Positions 10,101-18,056 of a stretch of DNA of 42,004 nucleotides are shown here, in pieces. Within the stretch, counting starts at the first letter, position 1. Each line of letters opens with the position of its first letter. The position numbers and the translations under genes were made by a program. This DNA comes from an uncultured Prevotellaceae bacterium (GTDB taxonomy: Bacteria; Bacteroidota; Bacteroidia; Bacteroidales; Muribaculaceae). Below the pieces are notes generated by a model. The model was not told where the DNA came from. It worked only from the letters and a program-made list of their open reading frames with translations, and did no database searches. Location of the stretch: NCBI GenBank assembly GCA_947165485.1, contig CAMVAP010000028.1, positions 1 to 42,004 of the forward strand, given 5' to 3'.

Positions 10101-10490
10101 CTCACCTCGTTCACCAAGGACTTCAAGAACCGCTGGGTTCTCCCCGGTGATGAGGCTGTGACCGACATCCCCGCTATCGCATCTCGTCGTCAGGTTTACT
10201 CCAACAACTACCTGGGCATGGCTTACAATGCTTACAACTACAGCACTGTGCGCATCGCCAACGGTGACTTCATCCGCCTCAAGGAGATCTCTCTGACCTA
10301 CGACATCCCCAAGTCGCTGATTTCACGTCTGCGCTTGACTACCGCATCGGTTAAGCTGGCTGCCACTAACATCTGCCTGCTCTATGCCGACAAGAAGCTC
10401 AACGGACAGGATCCCGAGTTCTTCAACAGTGGTGGTGTTGCTTCGCCCACTCCCAAGCAGTTTACCCTTACCCTGCGTCTGGGCATGTAA
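7140..10490 (+). CDS. SusC/RagA-like TonB-dependent outer-membrane receptor
   Basis: A 1116-residue protein with a signal peptide ([22 protein letters not shown]). It continues with a carboxypeptidase-regulatory-like (CarbopepD_reg_2) domain ([18 protein letters not shown] to YLGYEDAVV), a TonB-box region near [10 protein letters not shown], a plug domain with [21 protein letters not shown] and [32 protein letters not shown], and a 22-strand-type barrel ending in TLTLRLGM. With the SusD-like partner encoded 36 bp downstream it should form a lidded TonB-driven importer. The neighbours are a metallopeptidase lipoprotein and a DUF4302-type lipoprotein, not glycoside hydrolases, so the ligand may be peptide-like; this is inference. 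Codon use is regular and GC-rich, as in a well-expressed resident gene. Confidence 0.96.
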   Translation: [1116 protein letters not shown]

Positions 10491-10526
10491 TTGATGTTCC
10501 ACATTATATAATATTATATAGAGATT

Positions 10527-12275
10527 ATGAAACTTCGATATAAAATCTTATTTGTAGGATTAGCTCTCATCGCTTTGTCCTCTTGCAAGGACTTCCTTGA
10601 GAAGGTGCCCGATACCCGCGTATATCTGGTGAACCTCGATCAGCTCGAACAGCTGCTCGTGACGGCCTATACGACGAGTAACTATGCACTGGTGGCCGAG
10701 ATGTCCACCGACAACGTGATTGACAACAACTCTCCTAGTGACGACGGTGTGCGCTATCACCTGAGCTCCTATGAGCAGTTCGACGAGCAGGTGTATGCCT
10801 GGGAGGACGTTGACCTCTCGATTTCGGGTGGTGATACCCCTTCGGGCGTGTGGAGCGGTTGCTATGCTGCCATCGCTGCTGCCAATGCCGTTCTTGAGAA
10901 AATTGAGGAGTTTGAGCAGACTGGCGAGATCGAGGGTGAGCCCATCGGCGCTACCGACCGCGCTCGCATGGATGCTATCAAGGGTGAGGCCTACATGATC
11001 CGTGCCTATCACCACTACATCCTGGCCCAGATCTTCTGTATGCCTTACCGTGGTCCCGAGATCAGCAAGACGCTTCCTGGCATCCCCTATGCCACCAAGC
11101 CCGAGACCCAGCTGGATCCCAAGTATGACCGTGGTACCCTGCAAGAGACCTACGACAACATCGAGAAGGACCTCCTGTTAGGTCTCCAGTTTGTGACCGA
11201 GGACTTCTATGATGTGCCCAAGTATCACTTCAACGTTGCTTCTTCCAACGCCTTCGCTGCCCGCTTCTACACCGTGAAGCGCGAGTATGATAAGGTGGTC
11301 AAGTATGCTACCGCTGCCTTCAAGGGTAACGACCCCAGCACCATGCGCAATGACTTCTGGGATCAGACCGACTTCTACTACTACAGCGACATCGCACGCT
11401 ACTACAGCAGTGTGGAGCGTCCCGGTAACTTCATGATGATTAGTACCTACAGCACTTGGGACCGTCGTTTCTACGGCTACCGCTTCTCCTGCAACCGCGA
11501 CGCGTTGCGCGGCTCTATCCAGGGTCCTGGCCCGTCGTGGGAGAACTGCAAGTGGTCTTACCGCCGTGGTAAGGAGCAGGTTACCTTCTCGATGATGCCC
11601 TGCTACCAGTACTTCTGCGCTAGCGCTGGTATGGAGTATGGTGCCTTCTTCGTGGGCAACTGCTTCGAGCAGTTTGAGTACACCGACAAGGTTGCCGGTA
11701 TCGGCTACGTTCACATGGTACGTCCCGAGTTCACCAGCCAGGAGACCATCCTGCTGCGTGCCGAGGCTAACCTGTTCCTGGGCAACATCGACGCTGCCTT
11801 TGAGGACCTCTACCTGTGGAACCACGAGCACCTGCTGCTCGACGAGTCTCGCAATGGCTCGATGACCGAGCTGAGCAAGGAGCAGATCCTGAAATTCTAC
11901 AGCTACTATGACAATCCCAACCGCAAGGATCCTGGCTTCGGTATTGTTAAGAAGTTCAACATTGATGAGGTTTGCCCGAGCAACACCTATCACATGACTC
12001 AGGAGATTGAGCCCTACATGCAGTGCGTACAGCACTTCCGCCGCATCCAGATGATCCACATGGGTAACCGCTGGTTTGACATCAAGCGTTACGGCTTTGA
12101 TGTAACCCACAAGATGGGCATCAACGATGTTTACCACCTGGAGGTTCTTGACCCGCGCTATGCTATCCAGATCCCGAGCGAGGTGATCGGTGCTGGCCTG
12201 GATGCCAACCCCCGCACGACCGTTAAGGCCGAGAATAGCCTTGTAGTGGACAAGGGTGCTTATGTTCGCCAATAA
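10527..12275 (+). CDS. SusD/RagB-family nutrient-binding lipoprotein
   Basis: A 582-residue lipoprotein: the signal peptide ends in the lipobox ALSSC, followed by KDFLEKVPDTRVY, the typical N-terminal start of SusD proteins. TPR-like helices are suggested by the segments IKGEAYMIRAYHHYILAQIFC and ETILLRAEANLFLGN, and the C-terminal RWFDIKRYG is a family hallmark. It caps the SusC-like barrel at the cell surface and binds substrate. The 36-bp gap after the SusC gene holds no terminator, so the two are co-transcribed. Confidence 0.95.
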   Translation: MKLRYKILFVGLALIALSSCKDFLEKVPDTRVYLVNLDQLEQLLVTAYTTSNYALVAEMSTDNVIDNNSPSDDGVRYHLSSYEQFDEQVYAWEDVDLSISGGDTPSGVWSGCYAAIAAANAVLEKIEEFEQTGEIEGEPIGATDRARMDAIKGEAYMIRAYHHYILAQIFCMPYRGPEISKTLPGIPYATKPETQLDPKYDRGTLQETYDNIEKDLLLGLQFVTEDFYDVPKYHFNVASSNAFAARFYTVKREYDKVVKYATAAFKGNDPSTMRNDFWDQTDFYYYSDIARYYSSVERPGNFMMISTYSTWDRRFYGYRFSCNRDALRGSIQGPGPSWENCKWSYRRGKEQVTFSMMPCYQYFCASAGMEYGAFFVGNCFEQFEYTDKVAGIGYVHMVRPEFTSQETILLRAEANLFLGNIDAAFEDLYLWNHEHLLLDESRNGSMTELSKEQILKFYSYYDNPNRKDPGFGIVKKFNIDEVCPSNTYHMTQEIEPYMQCVQHFRRIQMIHMGNRWFDIKRYGFDVTHKMGINDVYHLEVLDPRYAIQIPSEVIGAGLDANPRTTVKAENSLVVDKGAYVRQ

Positions 12276-12294
12276 TAAAAATTGAAGTAGTACA

Positions 12295-13434
12295 ATGAAA
12301 AAGATTCAATATTATATCTCAGCTTTGCTGCTCGTGGCAGTTGCTGCCATGTCATTCTCCTCATGCAGCGAGGACAAGTTGGGTGACACCATTTTCCCCG
12401 ATATTGACGAGACGCTGGATCCCACGTCCCATAGCTATAAGCTGGACAAGTTCCTCAAGGAGAATTATCTTGACAAGTATAACTTGACGTTCCTCTACAA
12501 GATGCCGGACATCAGCACCAACATGAACTACAACCTGGTGCCTGCCGATTACAACAACTCGGTTGACCTGGCCGTGCTGTGCAAGCACTTGTGGTTTGAC
12601 GTGTATGATAAGGTCGCCGGTGACGACTTCCTCAAGCGTTACGGTCCCCGCATCATCCTCTTGGTTGGTTCGCCCGCCATCAACGCTACCTCGGGTTCCG
12701 AGACCGTCGGTCTGGCCGAGGGCGGTATCAAGATCACCCTGTTCAAGGTGAACTCGATGGACGTGTCCAACTTCACGCAGATGAATGAACTGTACTTCCA
12801 CACGATGCACCATGAGTTTGCTCACATCCTGCATCAGACCAAGACCTATCCCACCGAGTTCAACACCATCTCGGTTGGTCGCTATGATGCCAACAACTGG
12901 CAGTATCGTGGCAACGAGGTGACCTCTCTTGGCTTTGTGACCCCCTATGGCTCCAGTGAGTACCGTGAGGACTTTGCCGAGACGATCGCTTGCTTCATCA
13001 CCTATACCGAGACCGAGTGGAATCGTCTGCTCCAGTTGGCCAGCCGTGGCTATGCCACCTCGGCCAGCGAGGATGACCTGGATGCTGTTTACTACAGCTA
13101 CTACTACTATCCCAACAACGACACCGAGGCTGAAATCTCCTATCTCGACGAGCGTTATGTTATCACTGTTGTGGATGAGGATGGTACGATTCACCTGTAC
13201 AATCGCAATGAGCGTGACAAGCAGGGTAACCGCATCGTTGTCTATGAGGTAGAGGACAAGGACGGTATCGATGGTGCCGACGCAATCCTCCAGAAGGTTC
13301 AGATCGCCCGCCAGTGGTTCCACGATGCTTGGAATGTGGATCTCGACGCCCTGCGTCAAGAGGTTCAGACCCGCCAGTCAACCTACTGGCAGGACATGGA
13401 TAGCTTGCGCCAGATGGTTTATGGCATTCAGTAA
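12295..13434 (+). CDS. Surface lipoprotein zinc metallopeptidase (TIGR04549-like, SusCD-associated)
   Basis: A 379-residue lipoprotein with lipobox SFSSC. The zinc site HEFAH is at residues 173-177, and E229 in DFAETIAC is the likely third ligand, a gluzincin-like arrangement. The family is known as substrate import-associated zinc metallohydrolase lipoproteins, found next to SusC/SusD pairs. It starts 19 bp after the SusD-like stop and belongs to the same operon. Its probable place is the outer membrane, where it would cut or bind proteinaceous substrate before uptake. The substrate is unknown. The acidic, tyrosine-rich stretch around residues 255-280 has no assigned role. Confidence 0.85.
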   Translation: MKKIQYYISALLLVAVAAMSFSSCSEDKLGDTIFPDIDETLDPTSHSYKLDKFLKENYLDKYNLTFLYKMPDISTNMNYNLVPADYNNSVDLAVLCKHLWFDVYDKVAGDDFLKRYGPRIILLVGSPAINATSGSETVGLAEGGIKITLFKVNSMDVSNFTQMNELYFHTMHHEFAHILHQTKTYPTEFNTISVGRYDANNWQYRGNEVTSLGFVTPYGSSEYREDFAETIACFITYTETEWNRLLQLASRGYATSASEDDLDAVYYSYYYYPNNDTEAEISYLDERYVITVVDEDGTIHLYNRNERDKQGNRIVVYEVEDKDGIDGADAILQKVQIARQWFHDAWNVDLDALRQEVQTRQSTYWQDMDSLRQMVYGIQ

Positions 13435-13451
13435 TGTTTCACCTTTAACCG

Positions 13452-14831
13452 ATGAAAAAGAAAATGAAGAAGTTTTTTAATATTTCATTGTTGACGATTG
13501 TCGCTCTCTCAACGCTCTCGCTGAGCTCTTGCAAGAACGAGATCGACGATATCTTTGACGAGGATGCTGTTACCCGCTTGGAGAAGGCTAAGGCTGAATA
13601 TACCAACATCTTGACCGATAAGGGCGGCAAGTGGCAGCTTGAATACTATGCCAACGATGAGGAGCCTGGGTACATCTACCTGATGACCTTTGCTAAGGAC
13701 GGTTCGGTGACTATCGCTGGTCACAACAAGTGGATCAACTACATCAAGACCGGTTCAGTAACCACCGCCTCATCCTATGGCAGTGAGGTGTCGATGTGGG
13801 AAGTCATTGCCGACAATGGTCCCGTCCTGTCGTTCAATACTTATAACAAGTATTTCCACATCTTTGCCGACCCCTATGACATCCCCAGCGTTGGTGGCGC
13901 AACCTCCGACGATGATGTCAACGAGGATGGCTACGGCCATGAGGGTGACTACGAGTTTGACATCATGAAGTATGTTGAATCGGCAGAAGGTGACACGCTC
14001 TTCCTGACGGGTAAGAAGTACAACCTGAACATGATTATGACACGCGTGGGTGTGAATCAGCCTGTCGATGACGAGGTCTATATGAACGAGGTTGTCGCTA
14101 TGGCCGACTCCTTCTTCAACGCTAAGGTGCCCCAGGTTTACATCAACCTGCCCAATGGTGTGCGCTGGATCGTCAAGAACGGTGCCACCAGCATCTTGAA
14201 GATGTTCCGTGAGGGTGCCGACGAGATCTCGACCGCCGAGACACACAACGTGATCATCACCCACGACGGTCTGTCGTTTATGGATCCCCTCACTATCGAT
14301 GGCTACACGATCCAGAACTTCACCCGTCAGGCCGATGGCTCACTGCTGTGCCGCGATGATCACGAGACCACGATGACTGCCGATCCCCTCGCTGTCGTGT
14401 TTGACAATCGCAACCTGATCTGGAGGGCCGACTTCAAGGATGTGGGTGGCCGGTTTGCTGAACTTGTGGCTCAACTGACCAACGAATTGAAGGCCTATAA
14501 CAAGTCAACTCTCCAGTATGCCCAGATCGAGTATGACAGGGCTACAGAGGTTTACAAGCTCTCGTTCAACATCAAGAAGAGCACGGTGAAGTACAACCCC
14601 ACCTACTTCTTTACGATGGAGCAAGTGAATGAGAATCAGGTGAAGTTTAACGTGGCAGCCGAGGGTGACAAGATGGGCGAGACCTATGCCACCAAGTGCC
14701 CCGCAATCAGAGCCATCGTTGATGAACTGGGTTCAACAACGATTAATCTGACGGCCAACTCGCTGTTGGCTCCCGTAAACATGAAGACCTCTGTGAACGG
14801 TAATGACTATATCGTCTGGAATCTCCAATAA
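13452..14831 (+). CDS. DUF4302-type lipoprotein of the SusCD locus
   Basis: A 459-residue lipoprotein. The start used gives MKKKMKKFFNIS and a lipobox SLSSC; the second ATG at 13464 would also give a usable signal peptide. The first mature segment, DIFDEDAVTRLEKAKAEYTNILTDKGGKWQLEYYANDEEPGYIYLMTFAKDG, matches my memory of DUF4302 proteins, which accompany TIGR04549 metallopeptidases in SusCD operons. No catalytic motif is visible. It starts 17 bp after the peptidase stop. A surface-exposed binding role is a guess from the company it keeps. Confidence 0.75.
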   Translation: MKKKMKKFFNISLLTIVALSTLSLSSCKNEIDDIFDEDAVTRLEKAKAEYTNILTDKGGKWQLEYYANDEEPGYIYLMTFAKDGSVTIAGHNKWINYIKTGSVTTASSYGSEVSMWEVIADNGPVLSFNTYNKYFHIFADPYDIPSVGGATSDDDVNEDGYGHEGDYEFDIMKYVESAEGDTLFLTGKKYNLNMIMTRVGVNQPVDDEVYMNEVVAMADSFFNAKVPQVYINLPNGVRWIVKNGATSILKMFREGADEISTAETHNVIITHDGLSFMDPLTIDGYTIQNFTRQADGSLLCRDDHETTMTADPLAVVFDNRNLIWRADFKDVGGRFAELVAQLTNELKAYNKSTLQYAQIEYDRATEVYKLSFNIKKSTVKYNPTYFFTMEQVNENQVKFNVAAEGDKMGETYATKCPAIRAIVDELGSTTINLTANSLLAPVNMKTSVNGNDYIVWNLQ

Positions 14832-14849
14832 AGTGATTTGAAATATCAG

Positions 14850-14890
14850 CCAGGGCATCTTCCCTGACGGGTGTAATGCCCTGGTTGTTT
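14850..14890 (+). terminator. Hairpin between the DUF4302-type and dockerin genes
   Basis: A 9-bp perfect stem (ccagggcat at 14850-14858, atgccctgg at 14876-14884) is followed by TTGTTTC. The T tract is weak, so it may act as a partial terminator that lowers expression of the dockerin gene relative to the receptor genes. Confidence 0.6.
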
Positions 14891-14940
14891 CAATGATATT
14901 AATTCACTATTTATTAACATAACTAAATTATTAAAAGTTT

Positions 14941-16887
14941 ATGAAAAAATTCTTACTTTTAGCAGTTGCAGCGCTTGTTTTCTCAGGTGCCAATGCTCAA
15001 CTCAAGAGAGGGGTCCAGGCTGCTAATTTCAATCATCCCAAGCAGGTTTGCGTTAAGAACACTGCTATTGCTCCCACGATGGAGATGAAGATGGCTACGC
15101 CTGAGGAGAAAGCCAACTATAAGAAGGCTCCCAAGAAGGCTGGCTATATTGAGCCCTACTACGTGCGTCCCGCTGGTGCATACTTCTCACCGTTCATCGC
15201 TGTTGACGGTCGTGGTCTCTATTCCTATGGAAACTGGACCTTCTTGATCACCAAGCCTTTTGGTGAATACACCTACAAGGGTGATGCCTATGGTAACGAT
15301 GGCTCCTACACCTATGTATGGCAGTTCTATGACAGACAGAAAGAGTACTTCGATATTAATACCCAGGAATTGACCTATTCCTCCTTCTTTACAGTTGATG
15401 ATGCCCCCATCTTCAACATGGTAGAGGGTGATCCCTATAGTGAAAATTCTGACTGGTATTCTTATCAGATGAAGAATTTTGACATGGGTGGTACCGATGA
15501 GAATCCCGAAATCAAAGGCGAGTATCCCGTTCAGATTGCATCGATAACCAATTCCGAGATGTATGAGGAGGGCGTTGAGTTCCTGCTCACCAGCAAGACC
15601 ATGGTTAATGGTGGCCGCTATGGCACTCTTTCCAATGGTTCTATCACCCGCTTCACGGGTGCAGAGCCCTATGGCAACAACGAGTACGGATGGTGGTTTG
15701 GTAAGAATGGTTCGCACATCGACGGTATGGCTCAGATTTTTGAGAAGCCCAGCCATCCCTATATGTTGAAGAACGTTTACCTCCAGGCCTATACCGACAT
15801 GGTAGTTACCGACAACGTGAAGTTGACCTGTAAGGTTTACAAGCTGGATCAGATTCCCGAATATATCGACGGTGATAATGTAACGCTGCCCGAGGTTCCC
15901 GGTGAACTCATCGTGACTGGTGAAGCTCTGGTTACGCCTCAGACTGCTGCCGACAAGAATGGTCTGATCACCTTCACCCTCTACGGCTTTGATGAGGATG
16001 ACCCCGAGCTGACCTATGAGTACACTCCGACCGTTGACTATCCTATCATGATCTGTATCGATGGTTACAACGATCCCGAGGCTGAAGCGCTCGTGGACTT
16101 CTCGACATTCGTTTCTGTTGACTGGGACACCGATGAGGGTTATGGCGAGCTGGCTTACCTCAAGTACCCGAGGTATGAGTATGAGTATGATGAGGAAGGT
16201 AATCCCATTTTGGATGAGCAGGGTAACCCCATCCGTCACTTCACCGGTGAATATTTCTGGAGCGGTTTGAACAACTTCTTCCAGGGCCCCATGCAGATGA
16301 AGACTGGTCTCATGATCATGATTGCTGTCGAGAATCCTTTCTTGAGCTACTACTATAGCGAGTTTGAGGACGGTGAGTTCACTTTCCCCAACGAGGGTGG
16401 TAACTTCCACAAGGTTTATGAGTATGTTGACACATTAGGCAATCCCGATCCCGTTGACATTAACTATCTGGCATTCTTCTGCACCCTGCCCAGTGCCGAC
16501 GGTGACTGGAGTGTTACCTGGAATGGTGAGGAAGATTTGCCTGACTGGCTGAACATCGAACTTGAGGATATTGAGACCTACGAGACTGGTACTGTCGTAT
16601 TTGCCGACGTTACTGCTGCTCCTCTGCCCGAGGGCGTTAAGTATCGTGAGGCTGTGATCCGCTTCGAGATTCCCGGTGACTACAAGGAGTATAAGTTCAT
16701 GCAGGGTGAGTATGTGCCTCTTCGCGGTGACGTGAATGGTGACGGTGAGGTGAACATCGCCGACATCAATGCCCTTATCGACATGATTCTCGCCGCTAAC
16801 GCTGCCTCCAATGGCGACGTGAACGGTGACGGTGAGGTGAACATCGCCGACATCAATGCCGTTATCGACATCATCCTGAACTCGTAA
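14941..16887 (+). CDS. Secreted protein with a C-terminal type I dockerin
   Basis: A 648-residue protein with a cleavable signal peptide (MKKFLLLAVAALVFSGANA). The middle, about residues 25-590, is acidic, rich in Tyr, Gly and Asp, and I do not recognise it. The last ~55 residues contain two calcium-loop/helix units, each with DVNGDGEVNIADINA, followed by IDMIL and IDIIL. That is the duplicated F-hand of a type I dockerin. Dockerins normally bind cohesins, but no cohesin is visible in this window. No T9SS sorting domain is present. The gene lies 109 bp after the DUF4302-type gene across a hairpin, so it may be a fifth, down-tuned gene of the locus or a separate unit. Confidence 0.85.
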   Translation: MKKFLLLAVAALVFSGANAQLKRGVQAANFNHPKQVCVKNTAIAPTMEMKMATPEEKANYKKAPKKAGYIEPYYVRPAGAYFSPFIAVDGRGLYSYGNWTFLITKPFGEYTYKGDAYGNDGSYTYVWQFYDRQKEYFDINTQELTYSSFFTVDDAPIFNMVEGDPYSENSDWYSYQMKNFDMGGTDENPEIKGEYPVQIASITNSEMYEEGVEFLLTSKTMVNGGRYGTLSNGSITRFTGAEPYGNNEYGWWFGKNGSHIDGMAQIFEKPSHPYMLKNVYLQAYTDMVVTDNVKLTCKVYKLDQIPEYIDGDNVTLPEVPGELIVTGEALVTPQTAADKNGLITFTLYGFDEDDPELTYEYTPTVDYPIMICIDGYNDPEAEALVDFSTFVSVDWDTDEGYGELAYLKYPRYEYEYDEEGNPILDEQGNPIRHFTGEYFWSGLNNFFQGPMQMKTGLMIMIAVENPFLSYYYSEFEDGEFTFPNEGGNFHKVYEYVDTLGNPDPVDINYLAFFCTLPSADGDWSVTWNGEEDLPDWLNIELEDIETYETGTVVFADVTAAPLPEGVKYREAVIRFEIPGDYKEYKFMQGEYVPLRGDVNGDGEVNIADINALIDMILAANAASNGDVNGDGEVNIADINAVIDIILNS

Positions 16888-16945
16888 TGATGAATTTCCC
16901 TGAACTGACTATTACAGTTTCTTAACATATCATCTATTACCTGTA

Positions 16946-16990
16946 GAGACGGGGAGCCTGATAGAAGGTTTCCCGTCTCGTTCTTTATTT
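16946..16990 (+). terminator. Terminator after the dockerin gene
   Basis: The stem gagacgggga/tcccgtctc (one bulged G), arms at 16946-16955 and 16971-16979, is followed by GTTCTTTATTT. It lies about 60 bp past the stop codon. Confidence 0.75.
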
Positions 16991-17019
16991 GCGTCTTTGG
17001 CAGATTTGTACTAACTTTG
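16988..17019 (+). promoter_or_regulatory. Promoter of the TIGR04076-type gene, abutting its ATG
   Basis: TTTG (16988-16991), a 20-bp gap, then TAACTTTG (17012-17019). The expected transcription start is at or within a few bases of the ATG at 17025, so the mRNA may be leaderless or nearly so. The promoter overlaps the T tract of the preceding terminator. Confidence 0.65.
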
Positions 17020-17024
17020 CGCTG

Positions 17025-17375
17025 ATGAATGAGACATTTGGTAACAAACCGTTCAAGCAGGTGCGCATCACAGCCATGCGGCAGACTGTTTATCATGACT
17101 TGATGAAGCGCTTCGAGAATCCCATCGAGCACGCCTGTGACATAACAGTTGGGCAGGTGTTTGTCTCGATCGATGGCCAGCGGCCCGAGGGGTTGTGTGA
17201 AAGTGCTTGGGAGTCGATGCGACCCTTTGTCCAAGCTCTCGCCAGCGGCGAGGGTGACTTCTATGACGGGTGGATGCGCAATCCCCACTCGGCCATGATT
17301 TCGTGCAACGACGGTTTCCGCCCCGTATCGTTCTATCTAGAAACCCTAGATGATTTAGATCATCTAGAAAAGTGA
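17025..17375 (+). CDS. TIGR04076-family small protein
   Basis: About 116 residues from the chosen start (MNETFGNKPFKQVRITAMRQTVY). An upstream in-frame ATG at 16989 lies inside the promoter and is unlikely to be used. The body, ENPIEHACDITVGQVF, GLCESAWESMRPFV, GDFYDGWMRNPHSAMISCNDGFRPVSF, matches TIGR04076, a widespread family of unknown function with conserved cysteines that could bind metal or be redox-active. No signal peptide, so cytoplasmic. The 3' end carries a perfect 9-bp palindrome (ctagatgat at 17346-17354, atcatctag at 17359-17367) inside the coding sequence. engB follows 21 bp later. Confidence 0.8.
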   Translation: MNETFGNKPFKQVRITAMRQTVYHDLMKRFENPIEHACDITVGQVFVSIDGQRPEGLCESAWESMRPFVQALASGEGDFYDGWMRNPHSAMISCNDGFRPVSFYLETLDDLDHLEK

Positions 17376-17396
17376 TAAACTAACAATTGCAATAAT

Positions 17397-18005
17397 ATGA
17401 TCATCAAGTCAGCCGAATTCCAGATTAGTAACAGTGATTACCGCAAGTGCCCCGCCACGGTACTGCCCGAGTATGCCTTTATCGGGCGGAGTAATGTGGG
17501 CAAGTCGTCGCTCATCAATATGCTCACGGGCCGCAAAGCATTGGCCAAGACCAGCGCTACACCTGGCAAAACCCTCCTCATCAACCACTTCCTGATCAAT
17601 GGACAGTGGTATATCGTCGATTTGCCTGGATATGGCTTTGCCAAGCGCAGCAAGGAGAGCCGTGACCAGCTGTGGCGCATGATTCAAGGCTATGTGCTCG
17701 GACGTGAACAGATGACCAACCTCTTTGTCCTGGTGGATAGCCGCCTGGAACCACAGAAGATTGATCTTGAGTTCATGCAGTGGCTGGGAGAGCACGGCGT
17801 GCCGTTCTCCATCGTGTTTACCAAGATGGACAAACTCGGCAAGGTGGCTGGCCCCGCCGCCGTCGAGGCCTACAAGAAGGTGTTGTTGCGCACCTGGGAA
17901 GAACTGCCCCCCGTCTTCATGACCTCAAGCGAGGACGCCCGTGGCCGCGACGAGCTGCTCAACTACATCGATTCCATCAACCAACAACTCAAATCCAACC
18001 AATGA
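17397..18005 (+). CDS. engB: Ribosome biogenesis GTPase EngB (YihA/YsxC)
   Basis: A 202-residue TRAFAC-class GTPase of the normal family length. The P-loop is GRSNVGKSS (lysine at residue 36), G3 is DLPGYG at residues 75-80, and G4 is TKMDK near residue 141. The N-terminal segment [19 protein letters not shown] is diagnostic for EngB. It assists late assembly of the large ribosomal subunit. It is probably co-transcribed with the TIGR04076-type gene. A GGGACA-type hairpin immediately after the stop is placed where a terminator would be. Confidence 0.95.
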   Translation: MIIKSAEFQISNSDYRKCPATVLPEYAFIGRSNVGKSSLINMLTGRKALAKTSATPGKTLLINHFLINGQWYIVDLPGYGFAKRSKESRDQLWRMIQGYVLGREQMTNLFVLVDSRLEPQKIDLEFMQWLGEHGVPFSIVFTKMDKLGKVAGPAAVEAYKKVLLRTWEELPPVFMTSSEDARGRDELLNYIDSINQQLKSNQ

Positions 18006-18006
18006 C

Positions 18007-18041
18007 TTTTGGGACAAAGGGACGGTTCTTTTGTCCCAAAA
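18007..18041 (+). repeat. Short GGGACA-type palindrome after engB
   Basis: Perfect 12-bp arms (ttttgggacaaa at 18007-18018, tttgtcccaaaa at 18030-18041) around the loop gggacggttct. The loop and right arm share GGGACGGTTCTTTTGTCCCA with the larger palindrome at 20478-20560, so they are two forms of one dispersed element. It probably doubles as the engB terminator. Confidence 0.85.
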
Positions 18042-18056
18042 ATAAATGAATAAAAA

